Part shown: one piece after another, positions 1 through 8,206 of the stretch
How positions within the stretch are numbered: the first letter of the stretch is position 1
Layout: each line of letters opens with the position of its first letter
NCBI GenBank assembly: GCA_910577275.1
Contig: CAJTMW010000001.1
Location: 317,566-381,565, forward strand
Length of the DNA: 64,000 nt
Source: an uncultured Lachnospiraceae bacterium
GTDB taxonomy: Bacteria > Bacillota > Clostridia > Lachnospirales > Lachnospiraceae
Direction: 5' to 3'
Notes under the pieces: model-generated
Seen by the model: the letters and a program-made list of their open reading frames with translations, nothing else
What the model was told of the DNA's origin: nothing
The model's database searches: none
Translations under genes and position numbers: made by a program

Positions 1-789
1 GAGCCCACCACCGTAAAGGTGGGAAATACCAGCATCGGTCCCGGCAATCTGACCATTATGGCCGGTCCCTGCGCCGTGGAGACCGAGCAGCAACTCCTGT
101 GCATTGCCCGGGAGGTGAAGGCGGCCGGAGCCACTATTCTGCGGGGAGGCGCCTACAAGCCCCGCACGTCCCCTTATTCCTTCCAGGGGCTCGAGGAGGA
201 GGGGCTTAAGTATATGCAGGAGGCAAAGGAGGAAACCGGTCTTTCCACCATCTGCGAGGTGGTAAGCTTAGAAGCCATCGAAGCTGCCGAAAAGTATGTG
301 GATATGATACAAATCGGCGCCCGTAACATGCAGAATTTCATCCTGTTAAAAGAAGCCGGCCAGTCGGGACTTCCCGTCCTGTTAAAACGGGGTCTGTGCT
401 CCACCATCGACGAGTGGTTAAACGCCGCCGAATATATTATTGCCGAGGGAAATCCAAACGTGGTTCTTTGCGAACGGGGAATCCGCACCTATGAAACGGC
501 TACCAGAAACACCCTGGATTTGAGCGCTGTTCCCGTCCTGCGGGAGCGGACCCACCTTCCCATTATCGTGGACCCGTCTCATTCCACAGGCTCTTATAAA
601 TATGTAGGTCCTATGGCAAGAGCCGCCGTGGCAAGCGACGCCGACGGCCTTATGATAGAGGTGCATAACGACCCGGCCCACGCCCTCTCCGACGGCCCCC
701 AGTCGCTCAACTTTGCCAAATTTACCGCTTTAACCGAAGAATTAAAGCCTTTCTGCCGTCTTATGGGGAGGAGCTTCCATGAACAGTGA
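1..789 (+). CDS. aroF: 3-deoxy-7-phosphoheptulonate (DAHP) synthase, 5' truncated by window edge
   Basis: The frame is open from base 1 with no visible start, so the gene begins outside the window; the missing part would be the N-terminal regulatory (ferredoxin-like) domain of the AroF-type family (about 340 residues in total). The enzyme condenses phosphoenolpyruvate and erythrose 4-phosphate to DAHP, the first cytosolic step of the shikimate pathway. Visible family motifs, in order: GPCAVE, LRGGAYKPRTSPYSFQG (substrate phosphate binding), IGARNMQN, and DPSHSTG followed by DGLMIEVH (metal-binding end of the barrel). The last codons overlap the start of the prephenate dehydrogenase gene by 11 bp, which implies an aromatic amino acid operon with translational coupling. 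The function is secure; only the start is unknown. Confidence 0.95.
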   Translation, partial: EPTTVKVGNTSIGPGNLTIMAGPCAVETEQQLLCIAREVKAAGATILRGGAYKPRTSPYSFQGLEEEGLKYMQEAKEETGLSTICEVVSLEAIEAAEKYVDMIQIGARNMQNFILLKEAGQSGLPVLLKRGLCSTIDEWLNAAEYIIAEGNPNVVLCERGIRTYETATRNTLDLSAVPVLRERTHLPIIVDPSHSTGSYKYVGPMARAAVASDADGLMIEVHNDPAHALSDGPQSLNFAKFTALTEELKPFCRLMGRSFHEQ

Positions 790-1873
790 CTTTACCTGCG
801 GTTTTATCGGCCTGGGACTGATTGGCGGTTCCATTGCAAGGGCGATACGCCAGTTTTATCCGAAAAGCCGCCTTATGGCCTTTGAAATCAACCGGGACGC
901 CTTAAGCGCCGCAGCGGCCGACGGCGTGATTGATACGCCCTTATCCGCCATCGGAAAGGAGCTTTCGGACTGCGACTACATTTTTTTATGCGCGCCTGTT
1001 GCTGAGAATAACAGAAATCTTGCAGAGCTTAAGAAATATCTTGCGCCCTCCTGCATCTTAACCGATGTGGGAAGTACAAAGACGGACATTCATAAACATA
1101 TTGAAGCAGCCGGCCTTTCCGACCGTTTTATCGGCGGTCATCCCATGGCCGGAAGCGAACGCTGCGGATACATTAACTCCAGAGCCCTGCTCCTTCAGAA
1201 TGCCTATTATATTCTGACGCCCTGCGAGGGGGTTCCCGCCGCCGCTGTAAATGCCTTCAAAGAGCTGATTGCATCCCTTGGGGCAATTCCTCTGGTGCTG
1301 GATTTTAAAATGCACGACTATGTCACCGCCGCAATCAGCCATCTGCCCCATGTGATTGCCGCCAGTCTGGTCAATCTGATTAAACAGGAGGATTCCCCGG
1401 AGGGAATCATGAAAATGATTGCCGCGGGAGGATTTAAGGATATTACAAGAATCGCCTCCTCCTCTCCCGCCATGTGGCAGCAGATATGCCTTACCAACGG
1501 CCAGAACATCTCCGCCCTGCTAACTACTTACATCAATTCCCTGACGCAGATACAAAAGGAGATTGAAAATGCGCAGCCGGAAAATTTGTATGCGTTTTTT
1601 GACGAGGCAAGAAGGTATCGGGATTCCTTCATAGAAGCTTCCAGCGGCCCGATTAAAAAAGTGTTTTCCATCCGCGTGGATATTACCGACGAACCCGGCG
1701 CCCTGGCCGCAGTCGCTACGATTCTGGCTCTGCAGCAAATCAGCATTAAAAATATCGGGATTACCCACAACAGGGAACAGGAGGACGGCGTGCTCCGGGT
1801 AGAATTTTATGAGAAGGAAAGCATTGAAAAAGCTGCAAAAATTCTTTCAGCCAAAGGATATACCATTTACTGA
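779..1873 (+). CDS. tyrA: Prephenate dehydrogenase with C-terminal ACT domain
   Basis: Oxidative decarboxylation of prephenate to 4-hydroxyphenylpyruvate (tyrosine branch), cytosolic and NAD(P)-dependent. The 364-residue product starts with a Rossmann fold (GxGxxG in FIGLGLIGGS, residues 9-18) and carries the TyrA signature GGHPMAGSE in the middle. From about residue 290 to the end lies an ACT domain (VDITDEPGALAAVATIL), which usually binds tyrosine for feedback inhibition. The ATG at 779 overlaps the DAHP synthase gene by 11 bp and sits 8 bp after GGGGAGGAG, a good ribosome binding site. The stop overlaps the convergent VanZ gene by a few bases. The length fits Firmicutes TyrA-ACT enzymes. 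Confidence 0.95.
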   Translation: MNSDFTCGFIGLGLIGGSIARAIRQFYPKSRLMAFEINRDALSAAAADGVIDTPLSAIGKELSDCDYIFLCAPVAENNRNLAELKKYLAPSCILTDVGSTKTDIHKHIEAAGLSDRFIGGHPMAGSERCGYINSRALLLQNAYYILTPCEGVPAAAVNAFKELIASLGAIPLVLDFKMHDYVTAAISHLPHVIAASLVNLIKQEDSPEGIMKMIAAGGFKDITRIASSSPAMWQQICLTNGQNISALLTTYINSLTQIQKEIENAQPENLYAFFDEARRYRDSFIEASSGPIKKVFSIRVDITDEPGALAAVATILALQQISIKNIGITHNREQEDGVLRVEFYEKESIEKAAKILSAKGYTIY

Positions 1874-2364
1874 GCCGTTTTCTTTTGCAGCCGTTTTCGC
1901 ATAGAAAAAATGTTTTTAAAAAGAAGGAACAGCAGGATACCTGTTACGCCGCCCGCCGTGTCAATCATCACGTCCTTAAAGGCGGCGTTCCTTCCGGGGA
2001 TAAAATACTGGTGGAACTCGTCCAGAGAGGCTGAAATAACAATCTGCAGGCCTACGAGCAGTCTTCCCCTCCATAAAGGCCGATACCACAAATTTACGAT
2101 ACTATAGGACAGCAGCCCCATGCACAGATACTCTGTAAAATGGGCCGTCTTTCTGACAATTCCCTCCAGCAGCCAAACCATTTCGGGCAGCGCCTTTTTG
2201 TTTCCTCCCACAATGCCATAGTAGCCTTTAAGAAGCGCTTCCGTTACGGCGGCGCTGGCGCGTGACGAAGATTCCCCGTCTTCCGCCGAAAAGAAGAATA
2301 TTACGATATACAGGGCGGTCAGCAAAATAACCGCTGCCGCCGTATAAATTTTCCTTAATCTCAA
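1867..2364 (-). CDS. VanZ-like family membrane protein
   Basis: A 165-residue polytopic membrane protein. A first hydrophobic helix (about residues 8-26) is followed by the loop SAEDGESSSRAS, further membrane segments, and the family-typical motif DEFHQYFIPGRNAAFKDVMI before a last helix. VanZ-like proteins include the teicoplanin-resistance accessory VanZ, but most chromosomal members have no known role, and there are no van genes here. Its 3' end overlaps tyrA by 7 bp in convergent orientation. It lies 10 bp downstream of the PilZ gene on the same strand and is probably co-transcribed with it. The family call is firm; the function is unknown. Confidence 0.85.
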   Translation of the reverse strand: MRLRKIYTAAAVILLTALYIVIFFFSAEDGESSSRASAAVTEALLKGYYGIVGGNKKALPEMVWLLEGIVRKTAHFTEYLCMGLLSYSIVNLWYRPLWRGRLLVGLQIVISASLDEFHQYFIPGRNAAFKDVMIDTAGGVTGILLFLLFKNIFSMRKRLQKKTAQ

Positions 2365-2374
2365 CTTTCAGACC

Positions 2375-2716
2375 TTAGTTATTCTCTTTCATGCTCTCTA
2401 TCGTGTCATAGGCCTGGATTCTGAGCGCGTCGGACTCCGGCATGCCGATAAAGATTGCGCCGTAGTTGTAATCCTTTCCCTTTTTTTCGATTCTGACAAT
2501 CTCAAGGAAAGCGTGAAGCACCTCCTGTGTCCAGATTCTCAGGAAAGATTCATATACGGCCCCGATGTCCAGCAGCTTACTGCAGGTAAATCCGATACCG
2601 GTTTTTGACACATCTACAATTTCAATTTCCGCTTCCTCCTGCCCGCTTCCGTCGAGCCTTTTCATCACAAGCTTGGAAACCAGCGTTCTGCGGTTGGTTT
2701 TTCTTCTCTCTTCCAT
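2375..2716 (-). CDS. PilZ domain protein (probable c-di-GMP receptor)
   Basis: A 113-residue soluble protein that consists of little more than one PilZ domain. The two c-di-GMP contact motifs are present: an arginine-rich N-terminus (RRKTNRR, matching RxxxR) and DVSKTGIGF (matching DxSxxG). The start is preceded by GGAGGTATAA. Such single-domain PilZ proteins usually change the output of a partner, often motility or exopolysaccharide machinery. The neighbouring VanZ-like gene downstream and the divergent chemoreceptor genes fit a surface or motility role, but that is inference. No diguanylate cyclase is encoded in the window. Confidence 0.85.
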   Translation of the reverse strand: MEERRKTNRRTLVSKLVMKRLDGSGQEEAEIEIVDVSKTGIGFTCSKLLDIGAVYESFLRIWTQEVLHAFLEIVRIEKKGKDYNYGAIFIGMPESDALRIQAYDTIESMKENN

Positions 2717-2908
2717 TTATACCTCCATATGTACGCAACGGTTTTAGTAGTTTTATCATACTCCATACTGCACTTTTTGTAAAGCCGGAGAAATTGCTTT
2801 TGTACATTCTTTTGTATATTTTGCAGTATTTTATGTGTGAAATCAGCCCCGGTTATTATTGCTTTTTCCATTTTCCGTAAAATGGTTCGAATAAAAATCG
2901 AAAAGAAC

Positions 2909-2936
2909 TTGCAAAAAGTCAAAAATACCGTATGAT
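2909..2936 (+). promoter_or_regulatory. Probable promoter of the CZB chemoreceptor gene
   Basis: TTGCAA and TATGAT boxes separated by 16 bp, 45 bp upstream of the ATG at 2982. It resembles a housekeeping promoter; no flagellar-type sigma motif was recognised. The rest of the 265-bp gap between the divergent PilZ and chemoreceptor genes is AT-rich with nothing else recognised. Confidence 0.5.
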
Positions 2937-2981
2937 AGAATTAGACAGTTTAATTCTAAAGAAAGTGATGAGGATATGTAA

Positions 2982-4340
2982 ATGGCGATTAAAACCAAAA
3001 AAGCTGTACTTATGCGGGCTGTTTCTGAAATGAAAGAAAACGACTATTCCAAAGACCCGGAACTGAATAACATTTACCAGCGGCTGTCAGTGGGAAGAAC
3101 CCGGTTTGCAAAAATTTTTGAAAAAAACATCAAGGCTGTCATGCAAATCAGCTCCCTTGATTTAACAATGCAGCACCAGACAGACAAAATAGAAGATATT
3201 TCCCAGAGGATTGCAGATGCTACGGAAACCATTTTCGGAAGCGGACAGGGAAATTCAAACAATCAGCATAAAGAGCTGACGCGCACAATCGTTAAGGTTT
3301 CAGAAGATACAGGTGAAGTTTACCAGAAAATAGAAGCCGGACAAAAGGAATTAACGGCAATCAAGGAATTGTCCGACCTTACAATTAATGTTTCACGCCA
3401 GATGAAGCAGGATATGGACGAACTGACAGATATCATAAACCGTCTGAGCAATGTGATTGCAGGAATTGACAATATTTCCATGCAGACCAACCTGCTTGCG
3501 CTGAACGCTTCCGTTGAAGCTGCAAGAGCAGGGGAAGCCGGAAAAGGCTTTGCCGTTGTGGCCAATGAAATCCGTGAATTGTCGGTAGAGACTCAAAAAC
3601 TTACCGGCAGCATGGGCTCTTTTCTGGAGAACATAAAAACCGCTTCCCAAAAGAGCGTCAGCAGTTCAACGGACACCATTGACTCTCTGGTGTCCATGGC
3701 GGATAAAATCAATACCGCATGGAAATTAAACAGCGAAAGCCAGCAGTATGTTTCCATGGTAAACAACTCCATCAGCTCTATTGCCACCGCCAGCGAGGAA
3801 ATCAGCAATTCCATGGCGGAAATGGAAAATCAGTTAAAGGAAAGCAACAACTTTATGCAGGAGGTCGGACAGGATTTGCGCAAGGCCACGCAGCCGGTGG
3901 TTGATATCGAAAAGATACTGGATACCACTGTAAAGGAAATGGGCGATATGACAAAGGACGCTTTTTACCATCTGAAAACACAGGAGTTCGCCGAGTACAT
4001 GGAGAATGCAATTTCATCCCACCATGCCTGGCTGAATAACCTGAAAAAAATGGTGAAAACGCGGGAAATCACCCCGCTGCAGCTTGACTCCACCAAATGC
4101 GGTTTTGGACATTTCTACTATGCCATGACCCCTAATATCCCGGGAGTGCTTCCCATATGGGAAAGCCTTGGCGCAAAGCATCAGAAATTCCACAAATACG
4201 GTGCGAGCGTTATGGAAGCCATCAAACGTCAGGCCTATATGGACGCGGAACAGATTTACCGCGAGGTGGAGCTTTATTCCAGAGAGCTGATTTCAGATAT
4301 GGAAAGAATTTTACAGTACGCAAAAGAAGATATCGCATAA
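2982..4340 (+). CDS. Soluble methyl-accepting chemotaxis protein with C-terminal CZB domain
   Basis: A 452-residue protein without signal peptide or membrane segment, so a cytoplasmic chemoreceptor. An N-terminal coiled-coil part leads into the conserved signalling tip (NLLALNASVEAARAGEAGKG, around residue 170), the contact site for CheA/CheW. The C-terminal 120 residues match the chemoreceptor zinc-binding (CZB) domain: SSHHAWL, then KCGFGHFYY, then KHQKFHKYG, giving the His/Cys/His/His ligand set. Known CZB receptors sense oxidants such as hypochlorous acid or zinc through the cysteine-zinc site; that the same ligand applies here is inference. GAGG lies 8 bp before the start. A strong terminator follows, and a second chemoreceptor gene lies just downstream. 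Confidence 0.9.
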   Translation: MAIKTKKAVLMRAVSEMKENDYSKDPELNNIYQRLSVGRTRFAKIFEKNIKAVMQISSLDLTMQHQTDKIEDISQRIADATETIFGSGQGNSNNQHKELTRTIVKVSEDTGEVYQKIEAGQKELTAIKELSDLTINVSRQMKQDMDELTDIINRLSNVIAGIDNISMQTNLLALNASVEAARAGEAGKGFAVVANEIRELSVETQKLTGSMGSFLENIKTASQKSVSSSTDTIDSLVSMADKINTAWKLNSESQQYVSMVNNSISSIATASEEISNSMAEMENQLKESNNFMQEVGQDLRKATQPVVDIEKILDTTVKEMGDMTKDAFYHLKTQEFAEYMENAISSHHAWLNNLKKMVKTREITPLQLDSTKCGFGHFYYAMTPNIPGVLPIWESLGAKHQKFHKYGASVMEAIKRQAYMDAEQIYREVELYSRELISDMERILQYAKEDIA

Positions 4341-4353
4341 ATGTTAACCTGCC

Positions 4354-4396
4354 AAAAGAGCATTTTCGGGCCCCTGGCTTGAAAATGCTCTTTTTT
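4354..4396 (+). terminator. Rho-independent terminator after the CZB chemoreceptor
   Basis: A perfect 14-bp inverted repeat (4354-4367 with 4381-4394) with a 13-base loop, followed directly by a T run. It separates the two chemoreceptor genes, so the second is transcribed independently or by read-through. Confidence 0.9.
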
Positions 4397-4433
4397 CTAC
4401 ACAACAGAATTTTCATTAAAAGGAGTCGTCAAT

Positions 4434-6116
4434 ATGAAGAAATCCATCAGCCAACTGGTTCTGTCTTTCATTTTAAACGGAATCTCTATTCTTTCACTTT
4501 TATTTTTAATGATTTCCCTGCTGAATTTCAGCAAGGTTAATCTTCAGTTAGACAACGCCAACGAAAACCGGTTTGCGCTTACCTATAATGCAAACCGCTT
4601 TATGAACGGCTCTGCTTATCTGACCAATGAGGTGCGCGCCTACGCCGCTACCGGCGACGAGGTGCATTATGACAACTACTGGAATGAAATCAACACTCTG
4701 AAAAACCGTGAAATCGGCGTTGCAGCCATGCAGGAAATTGGTATCACAGAAGCGGAACAGAAAATGATTAACGACATGTCCGCGCTTTCCAATACGCTGG
4801 TTCCCTTTGAGGAAAGAGCTATGGAAAACGTGAAGGCAGGAAAAATGGACGAGGCCATCGACTATGTCTACGGGCAGACCTACAATACTTCCATCACGGA
4901 AATTAATTCCTTAAAGGAACAGTTCCTGGCCGATTTGGACAACAGAACCATGGAGGAAATCAGTTCCCTGACCGATGAGTCGGAATCCATTAAGGTGAGA
5001 ATGATTGCAGCCCTGGCCCTGGTAGCCATTATACAGATTTTAAACATGGTAATTATTCAAAGCCGAGTGCTTCGCCCGGTAATATCCGTCAGGGACCAGA
5101 TGAAAGAAATCTCGGGAGGAAACCTTTCCGCCGAGTTCCCGCTCACCCCTGACACTTCCGAGATTGGAATGCTGGTAGCTTCCATCCACGAGACGAAAAA
5201 GGAGCTTAAAACCTACATAAATGATATTGATTACAACTTATCGCAAATGGCGCAGGGACAGATGGATTTGACCGTTGACAAAAATTACCGGGGCGAGTTC
5301 CTTCCCATCCAGACGGCTATGAGAGAAATTCTGGATTCCCTCAACAACGCCCTCCTTAAAATCAATATCACGGCGCAGCAGGTGTCAGAAGAATCTGAGA
5401 AAATGGCTTCCGACGCCCAGACGCTTTCCAGCGGCGCGGTAGAGCAGGCTTCTGCGGTAGAACAGCTTTCGTCAAGTATTCAGGAAATATCAAATGAGAT
5501 TGACCATACCTCTGTTGACACCGATAATGCGCAGAAATCCACCCTGGAAGCGGTCAGCCTTCTGGAAGCATGTAATGAAAAGATGCAGTCGCTGACAGCC
5601 GCCATGGAAAATATCTCCCAGTCCTCGCTGAAAATCGGCGGTATTATTAAAACAATTGAAGATATATCCTCCCAGACAAATATTCTTGCGCTCAATGCGG
5701 CGGTGGAAGCCGCCCGTGCCGGCGAGGCCGGCAAAGGCTTTGCGGTAGTCGCCGAGGAGGTCCGTAATCTTGCCAATAAGAGCGCCGTTGCTGCTTCGGA
5801 CATTGCAAAGCTGATTAAGAATTCAATGGATATGGTGGAACATGGAACTGCCCTCACCACAGATACGACGCAGACACTGGCGGAAGGCGTTGCAAGCGCA
5901 CATAAATCAACGGAGCTTGTTGAGAATATTGCAGCTTCCGCCCAGCAGCAGTCCCAGGCCCTTCACCAGCTGACACTTGGAATGCGGCAGATTTCCGACG
6001 TGGTTCAGACCAACGCCACCACAGCGGAAAAATCCGCAGCCTCTGCCGAGGAGCTTTATCAGCAGGCGGAAGAACTGAAGGTTTCTGTTCAGAGGTTTAA
6101 GCTCAGGAAAAGATAA
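4434..6116 (+). CDS. Transmembrane methyl-accepting chemotaxis protein
   Basis: A classical 560-residue chemoreceptor. Domains in order: N-terminal membrane helix (about residues 8-28); extracytoplasmic helical sensor of the four-helix-bundle type (about 30-185); second membrane helix (about 190-208); HAMP linker (about 210-265); methyl-accepting signalling domain with tip NILALNAAVEAARAGEAGKG (around residue 415). The protein ends in KLRKR with no CheR-docking pentapeptide. AAAGGAG precedes the ATG at 4434. The ligand cannot be inferred. The adjacent soluble chemoreceptor suggests a small chemotaxis locus, but no che genes lie in the window. Confidence 0.93.
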   Translation: MKKSISQLVLSFILNGISILSLLFLMISLLNFSKVNLQLDNANENRFALTYNANRFMNGSAYLTNEVRAYAATGDEVHYDNYWNEINTLKNREIGVAAMQEIGITEAEQKMINDMSALSNTLVPFEERAMENVKAGKMDEAIDYVYGQTYNTSITEINSLKEQFLADLDNRTMEEISSLTDESESIKVRMIAALALVAIIQILNMVIIQSRVLRPVISVRDQMKEISGGNLSAEFPLTPDTSEIGMLVASIHETKKELKTYINDIDYNLSQMAQGQMDLTVDKNYRGEFLPIQTAMREILDSLNNALLKINITAQQVSEESEKMASDAQTLSSGAVEQASAVEQLSSSIQEISNEIDHTSVDTDNAQKSTLEAVSLLEACNEKMQSLTAAMENISQSSLKIGGIIKTIEDISSQTNILALNAAVEAARAGEAGKGFAVVAEEVRNLANKSAVAASDIAKLIKNSMDMVEHGTALTTDTTQTLAEGVASAHKSTELVENIAASAQQQSQALHQLTLGMRQISDVVQTNATTAEKSAASAEELYQQAEELKVSVQRFKLRKR

Positions 6117-6130
6117 TGTGAGACTTAAGA

Positions 6131-6170
6131 TGAATCAGCGGCTTTGAAATAGTCCAAAGCCGCTGATTCA
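6131..6170. terminator. Long hairpin between convergent chemoreceptor and rRNA methyltransferase genes
   Basis: A perfect 16-bp inverted repeat (6131-6146 with 6155-6170) and 8-base loop lies between two convergent stops. T runs on both sides are weak, so it may act as a bidirectional terminator or as a 3'-end stabilising hairpin. Confidence 0.7.
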
Positions 6171-6183
6171 TTCAAATATTAAG

Positions 6184-7605
6184 TTAAGACTTTTTGAGCT
6201 TCACAACCGTCTCAATCCCCGTCGTCCACGGAAACTGGTCAACTGCCACCGCCCTCTCCACTATATACCCGTTTTCCAGAAACACCTCCAAATCCCGCAC
6301 AAGGCTGGTTGGCTTACAGGAAATATACACCAGTCTTTCCACTCCGTATCCGATAATCTTTTTCAGCGCTTTCGGGTGGATGCCGTCCCTTGGCGGGTCA
6401 AGGATAATAAAATCAGGCTTTTCCTCAATCTCATCCAAAACCTTAAGCACATCGCCGGCAATAAATTCACAGTTATGTAACTGATTCAGCTCCGCATTTT
6501 TCCTGGCGGCCTCCACCGCCTCCTTCACAATTTCCACCCCGATTACCTTTTTGGCGGCCGGCGCCATAAGCTGCGCTATGGTTCCTGTTCCGCTGTATAA
6601 ATCAAAGACAATCTTCCCGGAATCTGCATTTTCATCCGCTTCTGACGCTCCCGCCGTCGCTTCCCCTGCCGCATCCAAATCGCCGATATACTCTCTTGCC
6701 GTCTCATACAGCACTTCCGCTCCTGATGTGTTGGTCTGGAAAAAGGAAAAAACGGAAATTTTAAATTTCAGTCCCAAAAGCTCCTCATAAAAATAGTCCT
6801 GTCCATACAAAATTTCGGTGACATCGCTTTGCACCACATCCGCCACGGAATCGTTTATGATATGCAAAATCCCCGCTATACGCCCCTTTAACTTAAGTTT
6901 CAGCAGCTCCTCCTTCCAGGAATCCACTTTACCGGCTCCGGCGCAAGGCTGGGAGGTGGTCACCAGAGCTATCAGGATTTCACCGGTTTTTACCGCCTTC
7001 CGAATCAGAAGATGCCGCAGATATCCCTCGTGGCGGAGCCTGTGGTAAAAGCTGCAGCCATCAAAATAATCTCTCGTGAAATTCAGTATTTGCCGATAAT
7101 CCTCATCCACTATCCGGCAGTCCCTGACGGTTACAATATCATAAAAGCTCCCTCTTTTGTGCATACCAAGGGAAAGAGGGCCGTCCTTATATTCGTCTCC
7201 AAAGGAAAATTCCATCTTATTGCGGTAGAAAAATTCTGACGGGCTTGCCTTAATCCCTTCAAACTGCCAGTCCTTTTGCTGTCTGCCGAGCACGCCATCC
7301 AGAAGCTTTTTCACCTGCGCCTCCTTAACGGCAAGCTGGGTCTCATAGGGAAGGGAAAGGTACATACAGCCTCCGCAGTCTCCAAAATGAGGACAGGGAC
7401 TTTCTCTCTCCAGAGGCGACTTTTCATCTACCTGCAAAAGCCTGCCCTCCGCCCTTCCGTTTCGCTTTTTCTGTACCGCAAAGGTTATTTTCTGTCCGGG
7501 AAGCACGTTTTTTACCACGCAGGTTCCCTCATCAGTCTCCACAATCCCTTTTCCCGGAAAATCCACCTGTTTTACGGTTCCGGTTAATATATCGCCTTTT
7601 TTCAT
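6184..7605 (-). CDS. rlmD: 23S rRNA (uracil-C5)-methyltransferase, RlmD/RlmCD type
   Basis: A 473-residue SAM-dependent RNA methyltransferase that makes 5-methyluridine, most likely in 23S rRNA (U1939 and possibly U747 in Firmicutes RlmCD). An N-terminal TRAM domain (KKGDILTGTVKQVDFPGKG) is followed by a [4Fe-4S] cysteine cluster CPHFGDCGGC, the SAM motif FDLYSGTGTIAQL, the motif LDPPRDG, and the catalytic-cysteine region YISCKPTSLVRDL. The ATG at 7605 is chosen because AAGGA lies upstream and the TRAM domain begins there; the frame is open 20 codons further upstream, into a hairpin. A low-complexity Ala/Glu/Asp insert lies near residue 320. Which uridine is modified cannot be told from sequence alone. 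Confidence 0.92.
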   Translation of the reverse strand: MKKGDILTGTVKQVDFPGKGIVETDEGTCVVKNVLPGQKITFAVQKKRNGRAEGRLLQVDEKSPLERESPCPHFGDCGGCMYLSLPYETQLAVKEAQVKKLLDGVLGRQQKDWQFEGIKASPSEFFYRNKMEFSFGDEYKDGPLSLGMHKRGSFYDIVTVRDCRIVDEDYRQILNFTRDYFDGCSFYHRLRHEGYLRHLLIRKAVKTGEILIALVTTSQPCAGAGKVDSWKEELLKLKLKGRIAGILHIINDSVADVVQSDVTEILYGQDYFYEELLGLKFKISVFSFFQTNTSGAEVLYETAREYIGDLDAAGEATAGASEADENADSGKIVFDLYSGTGTIAQLMAPAAKKVIGVEIVKEAVEAARKNAELNQLHNCEFIAGDVLKVLDEIEEKPDFIILDPPRDGIHPKALKKIIGYGVERLVYISCKPTSLVRDLEVFLENGYIVERAVAVDQFPWTTGIETVVKLKKS

Positions 7606-7641
7606 AAGATTCCTTATTTCCTCATTTCTGTGTACAATTTC

Positions 7642-7682
7642 AAAAGAAGCCTGTGCCCGCTGCACAGATACAGCTTCTTTTT
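7642..7682. terminator. Hairpin in the leader of the rRNA methyltransferase gene
   Basis: A-rich and T-rich arms (AAAAGAAGC with GCTTCTTTT) enclose a second stem (CTGTGC with GCACAG). It lies 37 bp upstream of the methyltransferase start and just past the terminator of the preceding gene. It may be a second terminator or part of the 5' leader. Confidence 0.5.
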
Positions 7683-7694
7683 GATGGCTGCCTC

Positions 7695-7725
7695 AAAAAC
7701 GGGATGTACATTTCTGTACATCCCG
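7695..7725 (-). terminator. Rho-independent terminator after the acidic-tailed membrane protein
   Basis: On the minus strand an 11-bp perfect stem (7700-7710 with 7715-7725) closed by a GAAA tetraloop is followed by TTTTT. It lies 25 bp past the stop of the small membrane protein gene. Confidence 0.9.
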
Positions 7726-7750
7726 CATCCTGTCTTTCATACAGCCTTTT

Positions 7751-8065
7751 TTATTCTGCTTCCTTAGCGGATTCTTCGGTCTTCTCCGTCTTTTCCTCGG
7801 GAGCATCTTCCTCGTCCTCGAAGAAATCATCATCAAAGTCGTCGTCAAAATCATCGTCAAAGTCTTCCAGATAATCAGGGGTGAGATAACGGTATACCGC
7901 GTAGGCAATTCCCGCAACCGCCGCTACTGCTCCGATAACTGCCAGAATCCAGAGAAGCGTATTGTCCTTCTTTTCCTCTTTGCGATTCCAGTAATCCTTC
8001 AGCTCCTTTACATCATGAGTTTTAACGAAGTCCATTAATTCTTCAACCTTGTTCCATGTATTCAT
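7751..8065 (-). CDS. Small single-pass membrane protein with highly acidic C-terminal tail
   Basis: A 104-residue protein of unknown function. The N-terminal 35 residues are hydrophilic and charged (VKTHDVKELKDYWNRKEEKK), followed by one membrane helix (about residues 37-62, LLWILAVIGAVAAVAGIAYA). The tail begins with YLTPDYLEDF and becomes an Asp/Phe repeat (FDDD three times, then FFEDEED) ending in a Glu/Lys-rich stretch. A strong ribosome binding site (GGGAGG) precedes the ATG. I recall similar proteins in other Lachnospiraceae, which is not checked here. With no signal peptide and one helix, topology is uncertain. The gene lies between pcrA and rlmD and has its own terminator. Confidence 0.75.
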   Translation of the reverse strand: MNTWNKVEELMDFVKTHDVKELKDYWNRKEEKKDNTLLWILAVIGAVAAVAGIAYAVYRYLTPDYLEDFDDDFDDDFDDDFFEDEEDAPEEKTEKTEESAKEAE

Positions 8066-8206
8066 TTGTGTATGCCTCCCTTTCCCGCAATACCTGCATT
8101 CATTTTTAGTAAATTGGCTTTTTGAATTATTATTTCCTTCCTGTTTAATAATATAACATTTACAGAGAAAATTTACTACTCCAAATTGAAAAACTTAACA
8201 AAAAAT

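Noticed and set aside
1867..2364. Glycopeptide resistance VanZ
   Set aside because: The family resemblance is real, but there are no vanRS or vanHAX genes, so resistance cannot be inferred.
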